From the NCBI GenBank assembly GCA_030065055.1, contig JASJDS010000108.1, positions 1 through 34,356 of the forward strand: a stretch of DNA of 34,356 bases, in the 5' to 3' direction. The notes beneath the pieces were generated by a model that was not told where the DNA came from, did not search any database, and worked only from the letters and a program-made list of their open reading frames with translations. A program made the position numbers and the translations under genes. The DNA is from Calothrix sp. MO_192.B10. Lineage in GTDB: Bacteria > Cyanobacteriota > Cyanobacteriia > Cyanobacteriales > Nostocaceae. Positions 17,344 through 26,245 of the stretch are shown here, one piece after another (the first letter of the stretch is position 1; each line of letters begins with the position of its first letter).

Positions 17344-18240
17344 CTACTCCCCCACTCCCTCACTCTCAGGTGTCAACACCACCTCTTCGACTGCTCCCTC
17401 CCTTCCTAAAGCTTTTGCTTCTTGTTTGTTGGTAGAAATTAGCACAGCACCTGCGTTACCAGAACGGATACGCAAGCTTTTGTTTGCCGTCCAGGTTTTT
17501 TCCTCTCCTTTTTTGAGGATACCCTCAAACTCTTTTTTTCCATCTACTGTGACTCTCACCCAGGATTCTCCTTGAAGTTCTAAGGTTACTTCAAGTTGTT
17601 TGGGAGCAGGGGATGGAGCCGCAGATGGAGTGGGGGAAGCGGTTGCTATTGGAGTGGGGGAAGCGGTTGCTATTGGAGTGGGGGAAGCGGTTGCTATTGG
17701 AGTGGGGGAAGCGGTTGCTATTGGAGTGGGGGAAGCGGTTGCTATTGGAGTAGGTACTGAGGGAGAAGTAACTGGCTTTGGTGCCTTTGTGTTAACTTTG
17801 CTCGTCTGTTGAGAATTCCTACTCTGACTAACAGTCTCAACCTTTCTACTGGTATTCAGAATATAAAATAATATTAAGCTAGCAAAAACTACTAGTACTA
17901 GATATGGGACAAAAATAGGTATGTATATATCAGTTTTTTGTTCTACCTCAGGAGCCACCTCTTCCGATTCAGGTGGATTGGAAATAGCAATAAATTGTTC
18001 CGCTAAAGAACTACCATTTAATCCTAAAGCATCTCCATAACGGAGAATAAATCCCTGAACAAAAATAGGTTCTGGCAAATCTTCAAATCTTCCCTCCTCT
18101 AAAGCTTGTAATAGTGCTGGTCGAATCAGGGTCTTCATTGCTATTTCTTCCATGCTTAAGGATTGCTCCTTTCTGGCTTGGATTAAACTATCTACTATTT
18201 CTTTTAGCTGCTCGTGTTGAGCTTCATGCAACACCTTCAC
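17344..18240 (-). CDS. rodZ: RodZ-like cytoskeletal/morphogenesis protein
   Basis: A 298-residue type II membrane protein. The N-terminal HTH_25 helix-turn-helix (residues about 9-85: LIQARKEQSLSMEEIA, then DLPEPIFVQGFILRYGDALG) is followed by a transmembrane helix (about 108-129), a low-complexity linker with five perfect SPTPIATA octapeptides (about 165-205), and a periplasmic DUF4115-type beta domain (VTLELQGESWVRVTVDGKKEFEG). This is the RodZ layout; in bacteria RodZ binds MreB and couples it to wall synthesis. The octapeptides are coded by a 24-bp minisatellite (17627-17746), so linker length may vary between strains. A second RodZ-like gene lies 1.5 kb away. Confidence 0.85.
   Translation of the reverse strand: MKVLHEAQHEQLKEIVDSLIQARKEQSLSMEEIAMKTLIRPALLQALEEGRFEDLPEPIFVQGFILRYGDALGLNGSSLAEQFIAISNPPESEEVAPEVEQKTDIYIPIFVPYLVLVVFASLILFYILNTSRKVETVSQSRNSQQTSKVNTKAPKPVTSPSVPTPIATASPTPIATASPTPIATASPTPIATASPTPIATASPTPSAAPSPAPKQLEVTLELQGESWVRVTVDGKKEFEGILKKGEEKTWTANKSLRIRSGNAGAVLISTNKQEAKALGREGAVEEVVLTPESEGVGE
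17627..17746 (-). repeat. 24-bp coding minisatellite x5 in rodZ-like gene
   Basis: Five identical 24-bp units encode SPTPIATA on the minus strand. A diverged sixth follows. Perfect identity suggests recent expansion by slippage. Confidence 0.95.
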
Positions 18241-18427
18241 GGTTTTCTCCTACACATAAATAAAGTTTGTTTTTTTGATTGACTGAGACTATATATTGAT
18301 ATATATGTATTATTTATGACTTATTAGCTTTCTCTCTCAAAGGTGTACTGATAATCAACAATTACTAGTTTAATACTAAAAAAATTCGTCAATTCACGAG
18401 ATAATATTTGTATTTTAAAATACTTTT

Positions 18428-19321
18428 ATGGAGGAAAGAACACTGCAACTTTCGATACAATTCCCTTTAAAAATATTGATGGGACTAAGTGTAGCAGCAG
18501 CGATTGCTTATGGTGCTGTGTGTATATTTCTTTTTTTTTACCAACCTCGGTTCCTTTTTTCCCCATCTAAAAACATTGAAACTACCCCCAAGTCTCTTTA
18601 TATCCATTATGAAGATGTTTGGCTACCAATAAAAGTAGGTAAAAATAAATTTGAGCATATACACGGGTGGTGGATGCCAGCGAAAGAACCACAAGCCAAA
18701 GTTTTATTGTATCTACATGGTAATGCTCTCAACATAGCTGCTAATCTTGGTCATGCTCATCGTTTCTATCAACTGGGGTTTTCTGTATTACTAATTGACT
18801 ATCGAGGCTATGGCCGTAGTCAAGGTTCATTTCCCCATGAAGTACAGGTGTATGAAGATGCTGGAGCAGCTTGGAACTACTTAGTTCAGCAACAGGGCAT
18901 TGCACCTAATCAAATTGTAATTTACGGTCACTCTCTAGGGGGTGCTATTGCTATTGATTTAGCAGTCAAACATCCTAACTCTGCTGGGTTAATTGTGGAA
19001 TCTTCCTTTACCTCCATTAGAGAAGTCATCATTCATCGGAACAGTTTTGGTATTTTTCCCGTCCAACTAATTTTAACCCAGCGATTTGAATCAATTAAAA
19101 AAGTTGCCAGGTTGCAACTACCAGTTTTATTTATTCATGGTACTGCTGATGCAACCATACCATCTTTTATGAGTCAACAGTTATATAATGTCACTCCTAA
19201 ATCAAAACAATTACTCCTAGTCCCAGGAGCAGAACATAATAATGTGGCTGAGGTTGCACCTTCTCAATATCTAAAAACAGTGAGGTCTTTTTTACAACAA
19301 CTCTCACACCTTCCCAATTAG
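18428..19321 (+). CDS. Membrane-anchored alpha/beta hydrolase (ABHD13/BEM46-like)
   Basis: A 297-residue protein with one N-terminal transmembrane helix (about 15-37) followed by an alpha/beta hydrolase fold. The catalytic triad is readable: nucleophile S169 in GHSLGG, D241 in GTADATIP and H270 in GAEHNN. An oxyanion HGN motif is at 97-99. The overall length and the DYRGYGRSQG motif match the ABHD13/BEM46 branch of serine hydrolases. The substrate is unknown; lipid or ester hydrolysis at the membrane is an inference. It is divergent from the rodZ-like gene, with about 190 bp of AT-rich sequence between the starts. Confidence 0.87.
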   Translation: MEERTLQLSIQFPLKILMGLSVAAAIAYGAVCIFLFFYQPRFLFSPSKNIETTPKSLYIHYEDVWLPIKVGKNKFEHIHGWWMPAKEPQAKVLLYLHGNALNIAANLGHAHRFYQLGFSVLLIDYRGYGRSQGSFPHEVQVYEDAGAAWNYLVQQQGIAPNQIVIYGHSLGGAIAIDLAVKHPNSAGLIVESSFTSIREVIIHRNSFGIFPVQLILTQRFESIKKVARLQLPVLFIHGTADATIPSFMSQQLYNVTPKSKQLLLVPGAEHNNVAEVAPSQYLKTVRSFLQQLSHLPN

Positions 19322-19751
19322 GCTAATGCTAAAAATCAGTTAGCCTCCTAGGGAGGAGCTGCGCTAACAGTTAGCCTCCTGCTCCGTCCGGGAGAGCTGC
19401 GCTAACGGAGGAGCTACGCTAACAGTTATCAGTTTCCCCATCGATAAATCGAGGGGCTTGATACCGATTACTGTTTGGTTCTGAGAAATAATTAGTAGGT
19501 ATAGGGATAAAAACAATATATCTCTATAGTAAATATGTCATCAATTAACTGAATTAGCTGCTGTTTGATATTTATTTACGTATATTAATTAATCCTAGTT
19601 CGACTATCATGCCGATCAGATTTTGCTGGTCAAAAATACTGTCATTATTCTCTGAACTAAAGTATAGATAACTTAGGAATTCTTTTGATTAGGTTTCAAA
19701 GTAAAAATTTATATCCAAATAAATGTAAATTCGATACTTAACTGTCCGGAA
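19322..19751. other. Intergenic repeats (GCGCTAAC family and hairpin)
   Basis: From 19340 to 19425 the motif GAG(C)TGCGCTAAC recurs with GTTAGCCTCC palindromes. A perfect hairpin follows (CCCCATCGATAAATCGAGGGG region, 19436-19456), the inverse of 2618-2638. The rest is AT-rich with no gene and presumably holds the promoter of the next gene. Confidence 0.6.
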
Positions 19752-20918
19752 ATGTTGGCTATCCGTCGAAGAAATTACACAGATAAAAAAATACCTGTTG
19801 TCTTATACCCTGAACCCAAAATGACTATGACATCTACATACTCATTCTCTATTCCTGGCAACTCTACTATTGAAGTTTCTAAAGATGAATTGCGATCGCT
19901 GTTAGGAGAAATTGAAGCGGAACTGCACCGTAGCAAATCATATCGTCGGGCTTTAGTCAGTTTACAAAAGTTACTAGGTGAGTCTTCCGAACTAGCTCAA
20001 GTTTTCTTTAAAGTTGTCAGTAGGGAGGCTATTGGTTTAGCGTTTAGACAATTTGCTCTTCATTCTCAAAAAGTAAAGGATAGTAAGCCCGATGTAGAAA
20101 CTAACGCCATTACTAATAATAACTCCGATGGCGATGGAGAATTAAATGAAACTGTAACATCGGTAAAGTTATATTCTCAGGTTTCTAGTGAGAATCAAGA
20201 GGTACAAAATTCATCATTAGAACTTCCAGCAAAAACTAAATCCCCTGAAAATATTTCCCATCAGGATGCAAAACCCAAAACAAAACGTAATTTGTTTAAA
20301 TGGCATAAAAAACCTTCCCCAGCAGAATTACAACAAATAGCATCTCAACAACGCTTAGAAAAATTAAATCAAATTGGGCAACAACTCCGACAAGCAAGGG
20401 AATCTCAAGGTCTTTCACTGAGCCAACTAGGGGTTTATACTCATATACCCATGTATCATATGGAATCCATAGAGAAGGGTTATATAAAATCATTACCAGA
20501 TGATGTCTTTGTCCGTGGTTTTATTAGGACAATGGGCAATACTTTAGGACTTGATGGTGATAGTCTGGCTGCATCCTTACCAAATAATGCTAATGAAAGG
20601 ACTGGATTCCTTTTACCATCAACTTATCAACCCCAAAAATCCATACCATCTACATCCAGACAATTGAGATTAGAACTCAGTCCCGTACATTTATATATGG
20701 GTTACACAGCTTTAGTTGCGGGTGCTGTTGGTGGTTTATCCTTGATGTCTGGACAGTCAGCCACTGAAAATAAGGTATTTAGCGATAGCGTTAAACCATC
20801 CACCCAATCTTTTTCTGACTCCTTCCGACATCGAGAAGCAAATGCTAAACCAGGGATACAATCGAGTAATGGGAGTGTGAATGTGGGCATTGATATTGCA
20901 CCACCGGAAGCACTTTAG
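19752..20918 (+). CDS. Second RodZ-like helix-turn-helix membrane protein
   Basis: A 388-residue protein. ATGs at 19752, 19818 and 19824 are all possible starts, and the sequence from MTMTSTYSF looks best conserved. The N-terminal 90 residues are helical, with a charged variable linker. An HTH_25 domain follows at about 195-275 (LNQIGQQLRQARESQGLSLS, then SLPDDVFVRGFIRTMGNTLG), very like the HTH of the RodZ-like protein at 17344. A single hydrophobic segment (about 316-334) precedes a short tail. Unlike canonical RodZ, the HTH is central and there is no C-terminal beta domain. It may be a MreB-binding or DNA-binding membrane protein; the role is not established. Confidence 0.72.
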   Translation: MLAIRRRNYTDKKIPVVLYPEPKMTMTSTYSFSIPGNSTIEVSKDELRSLLGEIEAELHRSKSYRRALVSLQKLLGESSELAQVFFKVVSREAIGLAFRQFALHSQKVKDSKPDVETNAITNNNSDGDGELNETVTSVKLYSQVSSENQEVQNSSLELPAKTKSPENISHQDAKPKTKRNLFKWHKKPSPAELQQIASQQRLEKLNQIGQQLRQARESQGLSLSQLGVYTHIPMYHMESIEKGYIKSLPDDVFVRGFIRTMGNTLGLDGDSLAASLPNNANERTGFLLPSTYQPQKSIPSTSRQLRLELSPVHLYMGYTALVAGAVGGLSLMSGQSATENKVFSDSVKPSTQSFSDSFRHREANAKPGIQSSNGSVNVGIDIAPPEAL

Positions 20919-21359
20919 AATTTAAAATTGAGAATTTAGAATTGAGAATTAAAAATATAGAATTCAATTTTTTCTGCGTTCTGAATTCTAAATTCCTAAT
21001 TCCTCAGTGCTTCTTCAACATTCGCTGCAATACTTCTTCTAGACTCTATTAATTGTTTACTTAAATTATATCTTGCCCCTTGCAGGGCGGCTGCGCCAAC
21101 AGAGGAGCTACGCGCAAGTAATAAGTAATAACTAATAACTAATAAGTAATAACTAATAACTAATAAATTTACTGTTCATAGGTTTGGTGCATTTAACAAT
21201 GTCCTAACGGTTCGACTTCGCTCACCGTTAGCCTAATTGCGTAGAGCTATAATTATTTTTTCTAAATTATAAATTATAAATTACAGGCTAGGTAAAAGAT
21301 CCCCGACTTCTTTAAGAAGTGGGGGATCTAAACAACTGTAAATTATCAAAGAGAGGATA
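20919..21359. other. Repeat-rich region between convergent genes
   Basis: It holds AGAATT(T)-type repeats (20925-20960), a GCTGCGCCAAC palindromic repeat (about 21085-21115), a TAATAACTAA-type short tandem array (21117-21167), and a strong hairpin AGATCCCCGACTTC / GAAGTGGGGGATCT (21298-21329) that could terminate both convergent genes. There is no gene. Confidence 0.65.
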
Positions 21360-22895
21360 TCAATCTTGATTTTGTCTGTCTTCCCTAACTTGACGTAATG
21401 TGTTAAGGAGTTTTTTGCTACTGTTTGATGATGGAGATACTTGTGGAGGAGTTTTAATCTTCACCGGTTGATTAGAAGAAGTTGCTTGTTGATTTTTGCT
21501 ACTGTTTGATGGTGGAGATACTTGTGGAGGAGTTTTAATCTTCACCGGTTGATTAGAAGAAGTTGCTTGTTGATTTTTGCTACTGTTTGATGGTGGAGAT
21601 ACTGGTACGGGAGTTTTAATCTTCACCGGTTGATTAGAAGAAGCTGCTTGTTGATTTTTGCTACTGTTTGATGGTGGAGATACTGGTACGGGAGTTTTAA
21701 TCTTCACCGGCTGATTGGGAGCAGTTGCTTGCTGATTTCTAGCTCTTCTTAACCTTTGCTCTAATGATTGCTTAGTGGAAGTTGCACCGGGTTGTATTTT
21801 GTTATCAACAGCCACATTAGAACTATTTCGCAAACTCAAACTAAATGGGTAATAGGAAATATTCTTACCAGCTGGTGGTGGATTTTTGAGAAAATACTTT
21901 CTAATGGCTACTTTCTGTGCCGGAGAAATGGACTTATCCGATGGGAAACGTGCATCTACTACCTTACCCTCAGAATCTACCACTAACATCCCCGTGACAT
22001 CCCCTTGCAAAGCTGCTTTGTCTGTGGGAATGACTTGACGAATGACACGTTTTTGTTCAATCCCTGGGTATGTTTGTTGAATTTCTTCCCTTAAGTTTGT
22101 ATAGGAGTTCAGTGCTGCGATCGCTTTACTGGGAGATGGAGATGGGGTACCATTAGTTGGTGATTTTGGCTTAAATTCTTGGAAACCACCTTTGGCTGCA
22201 ATAGTATATTCTCCCTCAGGCTGAAATGCTGATTTGACAGGAGCAACTAGCTGCCGCTTGGGAACTTTGTTTTTAACTGTATTGTTGGATGGGCTGGTAC
22301 CATAATTCCGATTGCCATTCATGCCAGCAATGGTTGATGCGGGATCGGCTGCCTGCAATTTGCTGGAGTTGCCATAATTTATAGAGTTCTTTCGGGAACG
22401 GGAAGTACTAAAATTCCTGCTATAGGCGGAATTATTCCTTCTATAAGTATAGGGTTTAAAAGCACTTGCACCACTATTAACTCCCCTGCCGCGATAGATT
22501 TCTAAAGGCAGCCTTTTCGGTAGAGGGGAAGTGGGATATTTATATGTTGATTTAGGCAGTTGGGGCAGAATCAGAGATGTTGAAGAGTTTGGTGGTAAGG
22601 GAGGTAATATAGATTGATTGGGCAGGGTTGAATTAATCTTTGGAAGAGATACTTGGGGTTGCAGTGCTACTTTGGGAGCAACTGAGGTTTTTGGTAAACG
22701 CTGCTGTTCTTTCTGGTTCAGTTCTACAAGTCCAACAGCTTTTGATGATGCTATTGCTTTTGGTTTAGACTCTACGGGCATCAACGGCAAAATGAAAGCT
22801 ATGGCTCCATGGATACCAATGGAAGCTATAGCGGCTATACCCGTTGGTTGGCTTAAAAAATCTGGTATATTTTTGAGGATGGAGACGTAAGACAT
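21360..22895 (-). CDS. TonB-like protein with C-terminal tandem repeats
   Basis: A 511-residue protein with an N-terminal membrane anchor (about 18-38), a long Pro/Ser/Asn-rich region (60-260), and a TonB C-terminal-like domain at about 265-360 (LQGDVTGMLVVDSEGKVVDA, then AIRKYFLKNPPPAG). A tail of four 27-residue repeats (KNQQATSSNQPVKIKTP... unit, about 385-495) follows. TonB-like proteins span the periplasm and transmit energy to outer-membrane receptors, but the long repeat tail after the domain is unusual, so it may be a structural periplasmic protein instead. The repeats are coded by an 81-bp minisatellite. It is not next to ExbBD or receptor genes. Confidence 0.65.
   Translation of the reverse strand: MSYVSILKNIPDFLSQPTGIAAIASIGIHGAIAFILPLMPVESKPKAIASSKAVGLVELNQKEQQRLPKTSVAPKVALQPQVSLPKINSTLPNQSILPPLPPNSSTSLILPQLPKSTYKYPTSPLPKRLPLEIYRGRGVNSGASAFKPYTYRRNNSAYSRNFSTSRSRKNSINYGNSSKLQAADPASTIAGMNGNRNYGTSPSNNTVKNKVPKRQLVAPVKSAFQPEGEYTIAAKGGFQEFKPKSPTNGTPSPSPSKAIAALNSYTNLREEIQQTYPGIEQKRVIRQVIPTDKAALQGDVTGMLVVDSEGKVVDARFPSDKSISPAQKVAIRKYFLKNPPPAGKNISYYPFSLSLRNSSNVAVDNKIQPGATSTKQSLEQRLRRARNQQATAPNQPVKIKTPVPVSPPSNSSKNQQAASSNQPVKIKTPVPVSPPSNSSKNQQATSSNQPVKIKTPPQVSPPSNSSKNQQATSSNQPVKIKTPPQVSPSSNSSKKLLNTLRQVREDRQNQD
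21412..21735 (-). repeat. 81-bp coding minisatellite x4
   Basis: Four near-identical 81-bp units within the TonB-like gene encode the 27-residue repeats. The two units nearest the C-terminus read TPPQVSP and the two others TPVPVSP, so the array shows paired sub-types. Confidence 0.92.
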
Positions 22896-23201
22896 AGCTG
22901 TTATCGTTCACTCGGCTCGTTTAAATTGGACTGGCAATTTTATCTACTGTTTGGAAAAAAAATAGAGCAAAACCAGCGTCCCATTACCTAATAATAACTT
23001 CATCTGCTTAGTATATAAACAGGAAAATTGTCAAATGGTTCTGATCAAATGGTAAATCTATGATCATAACTTTGTTTGTTTGAGATGCATAGTGGTCTGT
23101 CCCATTAATTTTGACGAGTCGCGGTGTGAGCGATCCCCGACTTTTATCCTAGAAATCACTACAATGTGCAGATATTGATTCAGAAGTCGGGGATCTATTA
23201 C
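22896..23201. other. Intergenic with GATCCCCGACTT inverted repeat
   Basis: GATCCCCGACTT (23132-23143) pairs with AAGTCGGGGATC (23183-23194) across about 40 bases. The same arms form the hairpin at 21298-21329. It lies downstream of cobI and could end its transcript. There is no gene. Confidence 0.6.
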
Positions 23202-23921
23202 CTAGTTATTTCTATTTGTGATTTGTACGATCAAAATTGAAAAATAGGGTAATTCTAAGTTTTGGCGATCGCTTAAGTTTTTATATGTAATCATATCAGG
23301 TAAAGTAGCCCTAACTACTATGCTACTATTTGGCAGTAAGCCCCTCTGTTGCAAGAGTTTCCAAACTTTTGGGTAGACTGAACTGACTTTCATTAAGACT
23401 ACCACATCAGCCCAATCTAAAACTGTTGCCAATTCAGCTATTGTATAAATGGCAGGCAATATTGCCAATTTTTCCTGACGAATGGTCAATGGACATCCCA
23501 AAACTGATGCTGCTGCCATGGGAGAAGTAACCCCGGGCACTAATTCAACTTTGAGTTCTGGATGTAATGCTTGTAGGGTTTGTGCCAAATAGGTAAAGGT
23601 ACTGTAAAAGCTAATATCGCCTTCGCAGGCAAAAGCCACATCTTTCCCGTTTTGTAAATATTGCCAAACTGCTTCAGCCGCTGCAATCCAAGCTTGAGTT
23701 AGCACGGACATATCTCGGACATAGGGAAAGGTTAAAGGTAATTGTTCTTGCTCTGGTTGCAACCAGGGTGCAATAATCTGTTGTGCCATGCCCAGTTTGC
23801 CATTAACCCCAGCAGGAAAAGCAATTACAGGGGATTGTTGCAGTAGGCGCAGTCCTTTAACTGTAATTAATTCCGGATCGCCAGTTCCCACACTAATCCC
23901 ATAGAGAATACCTGTTTTCAC
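23202..23921 (-). CDS. cobI: Precorrin-2 C20-methyltransferase
   Basis: A 239-residue SAM-dependent tetrapyrrole methylase. The N-terminal GISVGTGDPELITVKG (residues 8-23) is the family's SAM-binding entry, followed by AFACEGDISFYSTF (96-109) and VPGVTSPMAAASVLGCPL (128-145), both diagnostic for CobI/CbiL. It transfers a methyl group from SAM to C20 of precorrin-2 (or its cobalt form) in cobalamin synthesis in the cytosol. It has normal length. It stands alone here, and no riboswitch was found upstream, unlike the DUF1636 gene at 122. Confidence 0.93.
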   Translation of the reverse strand: MKTGILYGISVGTGDPELITVKGLRLLQQSPVIAFPAGVNGKLGMAQQIIAPWLQPEQEQLPLTFPYVRDMSVLTQAWIAAAEAVWQYLQNGKDVAFACEGDISFYSTFTYLAQTLQALHPELKVELVPGVTSPMAAASVLGCPLTIRQEKLAILPAIYTIAELATVLDWADVVVLMKVSSVYPKVWKLLQQRGLLPNSSIVVRATLPDMITYKNLSDRQNLELPYFSILIVQITNRNN

Positions 23922-23986
23922 AATTCTTTATATTATTTTAGATAAATTTAAATATAGAACTTTTTTGCTGCAAATCTTTAACTCCC

Positions 23987-24682
23987 ATGCCTCTACCCAC
24001 AGTTATTCTGCCTGGTTATTTAGAAAATGCGATCGCTTACTACAAACTAGAACAATCTCTCCAGGAATTAGGATTTCCCACAGTCACCGTACCTCTGAAA
24101 AAACGTAACTGGCTTGCCACCTTAGGAGGGAGGTCTGTTACACCTATTGTGGAGCTACTAGATAGCACCGTCAAACAGATTTTACAGCAATACAATACCA
24201 CTCAAATTAACTTGATTGGTCATTCGGCTGGTGGCTGGATATCCCGGATATATTTGGGGGAAAAGCCTTATTCTGGAAGGAACCAAGTAAATCCATTATC
24301 TTGGTCAGCTTATCCTCACGTAGCTACTCTGGTAACTTTGGGCACACCCCATATGAGCCAAGAGCGTTGGACTCGTTGGAATTTGGATTTTGTTAATCAA
24401 AACTATCCAGGAGCCTTTTACCCACAGGTTCGTTATGTTTGCGTAGCTGGGAAAACCATATTTGGTCAAAAAAGTTGGGGTAGTTGGTTCGCTCACAGCA
24501 GTTATCAATTAACCTGTGGTCAAGGGAAGACTTGGGGGGATGGAATTACTCCTGTTACTGCTGCTCATTTAACAGGAGCAGAAAATTTGACCATTGAAGG
24601 TGTACTACACTCTCCCAAAAGTCCGGGGATTTGGTATGGTTCTCCTGATGTCCTGGATGTTTGGGTAAAGTATTTAACGTGA
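23987..24682 (+). CDS. Alpha/beta hydrolase, lipase-like (PGAP1/DUF676 type)
   Basis: A 231-residue cytosolic alpha/beta hydrolase. The nucleophile elbow is GHSAGG (S80), preceded by NLI. A TLGTPHMSQERW segment follows, as in PGAP1-like lipases, along with WGDGITPVTAAHL (acid region) and a late His in VLHSP (about 208). It is divergently oriented from cobI with 65 bp between starts, so the two may share a promoter region. The substrate is unknown; lipid or ester hydrolysis is inferred from the family. Confidence 0.82.
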   Translation: MPLPTVILPGYLENAIAYYKLEQSLQELGFPTVTVPLKKRNWLATLGGRSVTPIVELLDSTVKQILQQYNTTQINLIGHSAGGWISRIYLGEKPYSGRNQVNPLSWSAYPHVATLVTLGTPHMSQERWTRWNLDFVNQNYPGAFYPQVRYVCVAGKTIFGQKSWGSWFAHSSYQLTCGQGKTWGDGITPVTAAHLTGAENLTIEGVLHSPKSPGIWYGSPDVLDVWVKYLT

Positions 24683-24760
24683 GTTCAGTGTTAGGAGTTT
24701 GGTGTTAGGAGTTAAGCCCCCTGCCTCTGACTGACTTTTGACTTGCGCGTAGCGCTATAC

Positions 24761-25273
24761 TTAACCTGACTGAAGAACCGCAGCCCCAAAAGTAGCGTTA
24801 AATTTACGACACCAAATCCCAACGGATTTATACTCTGCCAAATTAATACTATCTGGGATAAGATACCGTTGGGTTCCACTGAATTGACGCAAAGGAGCAA
24901 CCACAACATAATCTCCTTCTTTAATTGGATAAGCAGGGGGGTTAGTCGAACCGATGACATCGGGGGAACGATGAAGGATAACCACTAAATCAGGGCCAAG
25001 TTCAGATGTTTTAAAGTTAGAATCGAGTTCAATAAATGTCTGTCCTTTCTCACTCACAAGACGAACACTTCCTTGAGTGGCATGTTCTCCAGAGACAAAG
25101 GAGCCTACTTTAATGGCTGGCTTTTGCCCAAGAGTATTGGGATCACTTTTAACATTAGTATTTGAGTCTATTGGGGGAGTAGTATTTTCGTTCGGTGTCT
25201 CTGGTTGTAAACTATTGCAACCCACAGCTAAAAAGAGAATTAACAAGAGTGCTAATCTGTTTGGTAATTTCAT
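24761..25273 (-). CDS. DM13-domain lipoprotein
   Basis: A 170-residue protein with a lipoprotein signal (LLLILFLAVGC, lipobox Cys at 19), a short Asn/Thr-rich linker, and a DM13 domain (about 55-168). The domain ends in the characteristic VGIWCRKFNATFGAA. DM13 domains are thought to be redox-active electron-transfer modules with a conserved Cys, which is present here. The protein is probably anchored at the periplasmic or outer-membrane face. The gene is convergent with the upstream hydrolase. Confidence 0.85.
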   Translation of the reverse strand: MKLPNRLALLLILFLAVGCNSLQPETPNENTTPPIDSNTNVKSDPNTLGQKPAIKVGSFVSGEHATQGSVRLVSEKGQTFIELDSNFKTSELGPDLVVILHRSPDVIGSTNPPAYPIKEGDYVVVAPLRQFSGTQRYLIPDSINLAEYKSVGIWCRKFNATFGAAVLQSG

Positions 25274-25777
25274 GATGGCTTTTTTGTTTTATGCTTTTTG
25301 TGATTGTTCTTTATTGTTTAGTGGAGAATTTTAGTATTGCTCCTGATTCTTAAATCACTCTTATTAATAGCTGAGAATTCTGAGAAATTTAGCTGAAAAA
25401 ATTTTTAGGATACTCTACCTTTTAAGAAACAAGGCAGTCCCAATGAACAAATTTCACCACCAAGTATGAAAGTGCTTTGTGACTAACTCCTCAAGGGCGC
25501 ACGCAATGCGCCCCTACTCCGCGCCTCCTAACTATTTTCAAGTTAGCCCCTCATGAACGTTTGTACACAACCAAGGATGAAAATACCTCTTACCTGTTCC
25601 CTGTTCCCTGTTCCCTATTTTCAAGTTAGCCCCCCACGGGAAAATCCCACAACCAAGCATGAAAATATCTCAAGTGCGGCTCCCACACCTAAGCTGTCAA
25701 CCATCAACTAACAACTAACAACTAACAACTAACAACCATTTTCAAACTAGAAGGGAAGAGGGTTAGTTTTAGAGCTT
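25274..25777. repeat. Intergenic region with palindromic repeats (copies 2 and 3) and tandem repeats
   Basis: Two copies of the repeat seen at 837-887 lie at 25535-25584 and 25617-25667, both on the plus strand, with a partial third near 25445-25475 (CACCAAGTATGAAAGT). A triple CTGTTCC run lies at 25592-25615, and CAACTAA heptamers at about 25698-25737. The left part is the promoter region of the DM13 gene. There is no gene. Confidence 0.7.
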
Positions 25778-26245
25778 ATGAATTGCTGCGATTTACCACT
25801 ACCAGAAGGATGTATTTTGCGTCCAGCAATTGCCAATGATTTATGGTCAATTCGACGGTTGGTATTTGGTGCTAAACTAGACCCGACTCAAATACGATGG
25901 CAACAATTTTGGGTAATTGAATGTGGGGTTCAGGTGATGGCTTGCGCTCAATTACGGAACTTTGCCGATGCACAAGAGTTGGGTAGCTTGGTTGTCTCCC
26001 CAGAATGGAGAGGTAGGGGTTTGGGTAAGTTGTTAACCAAACATTTGGTTTTCCAAGCTACTCAGCCGTTATATTTGGAGTGCCTGGGTAAAGGATTAGT
26101 CAACTTTTACCGTCCCTTGGGTTTTGTAACAATTAATTTTACAGAATTACCGCGATCGCTCCAAAATAAGTTTAGACTATCTCAGTTAGGCAAGCTCATA
26201 ATTAGGCTCCCGGTCACTTTTATGCATTATCCGCCCAGTACTTAG
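25778..26245 (+). CDS. GNAT family N-acetyltransferase
   Basis: A 155-residue GNAT domain. The acetyl-CoA-binding motif A is LVVSPEWRGRGLGKLL (about residues 71-86, with R-G-x-G-L-G), and motif B is near LYLECLGKGLVNFYRPLGFV. The N-terminal GCILRPAIANDLWSIRRLVFG is typical of ribosomal-protein/small-molecule GNATs. The acceptor is unknown. The last 26 bp overlap the 3' end of glpK on the opposite strand, so the two transcripts converge and could interfere. Confidence 0.85.
   Translation: MNCCDLPLPEGCILRPAIANDLWSIRRLVFGAKLDPTQIRWQQFWVIECGVQVMACAQLRNFADAQELGSLVVSPEWRGRGLGKLLTKHLVFQATQPLYLECLGKGLVNFYRPLGFVTINFTELPRSLQNKFRLSQLGKLIIRLPVTFMHYPPST

Noticed and set aside
24712-24960. 82-codon minus-strand frame overlapping the DM13 gene end
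   Set aside because: It is an out-of-frame shadow of the DM13 lipoprotein gene, which has a signal peptide and clear domain.
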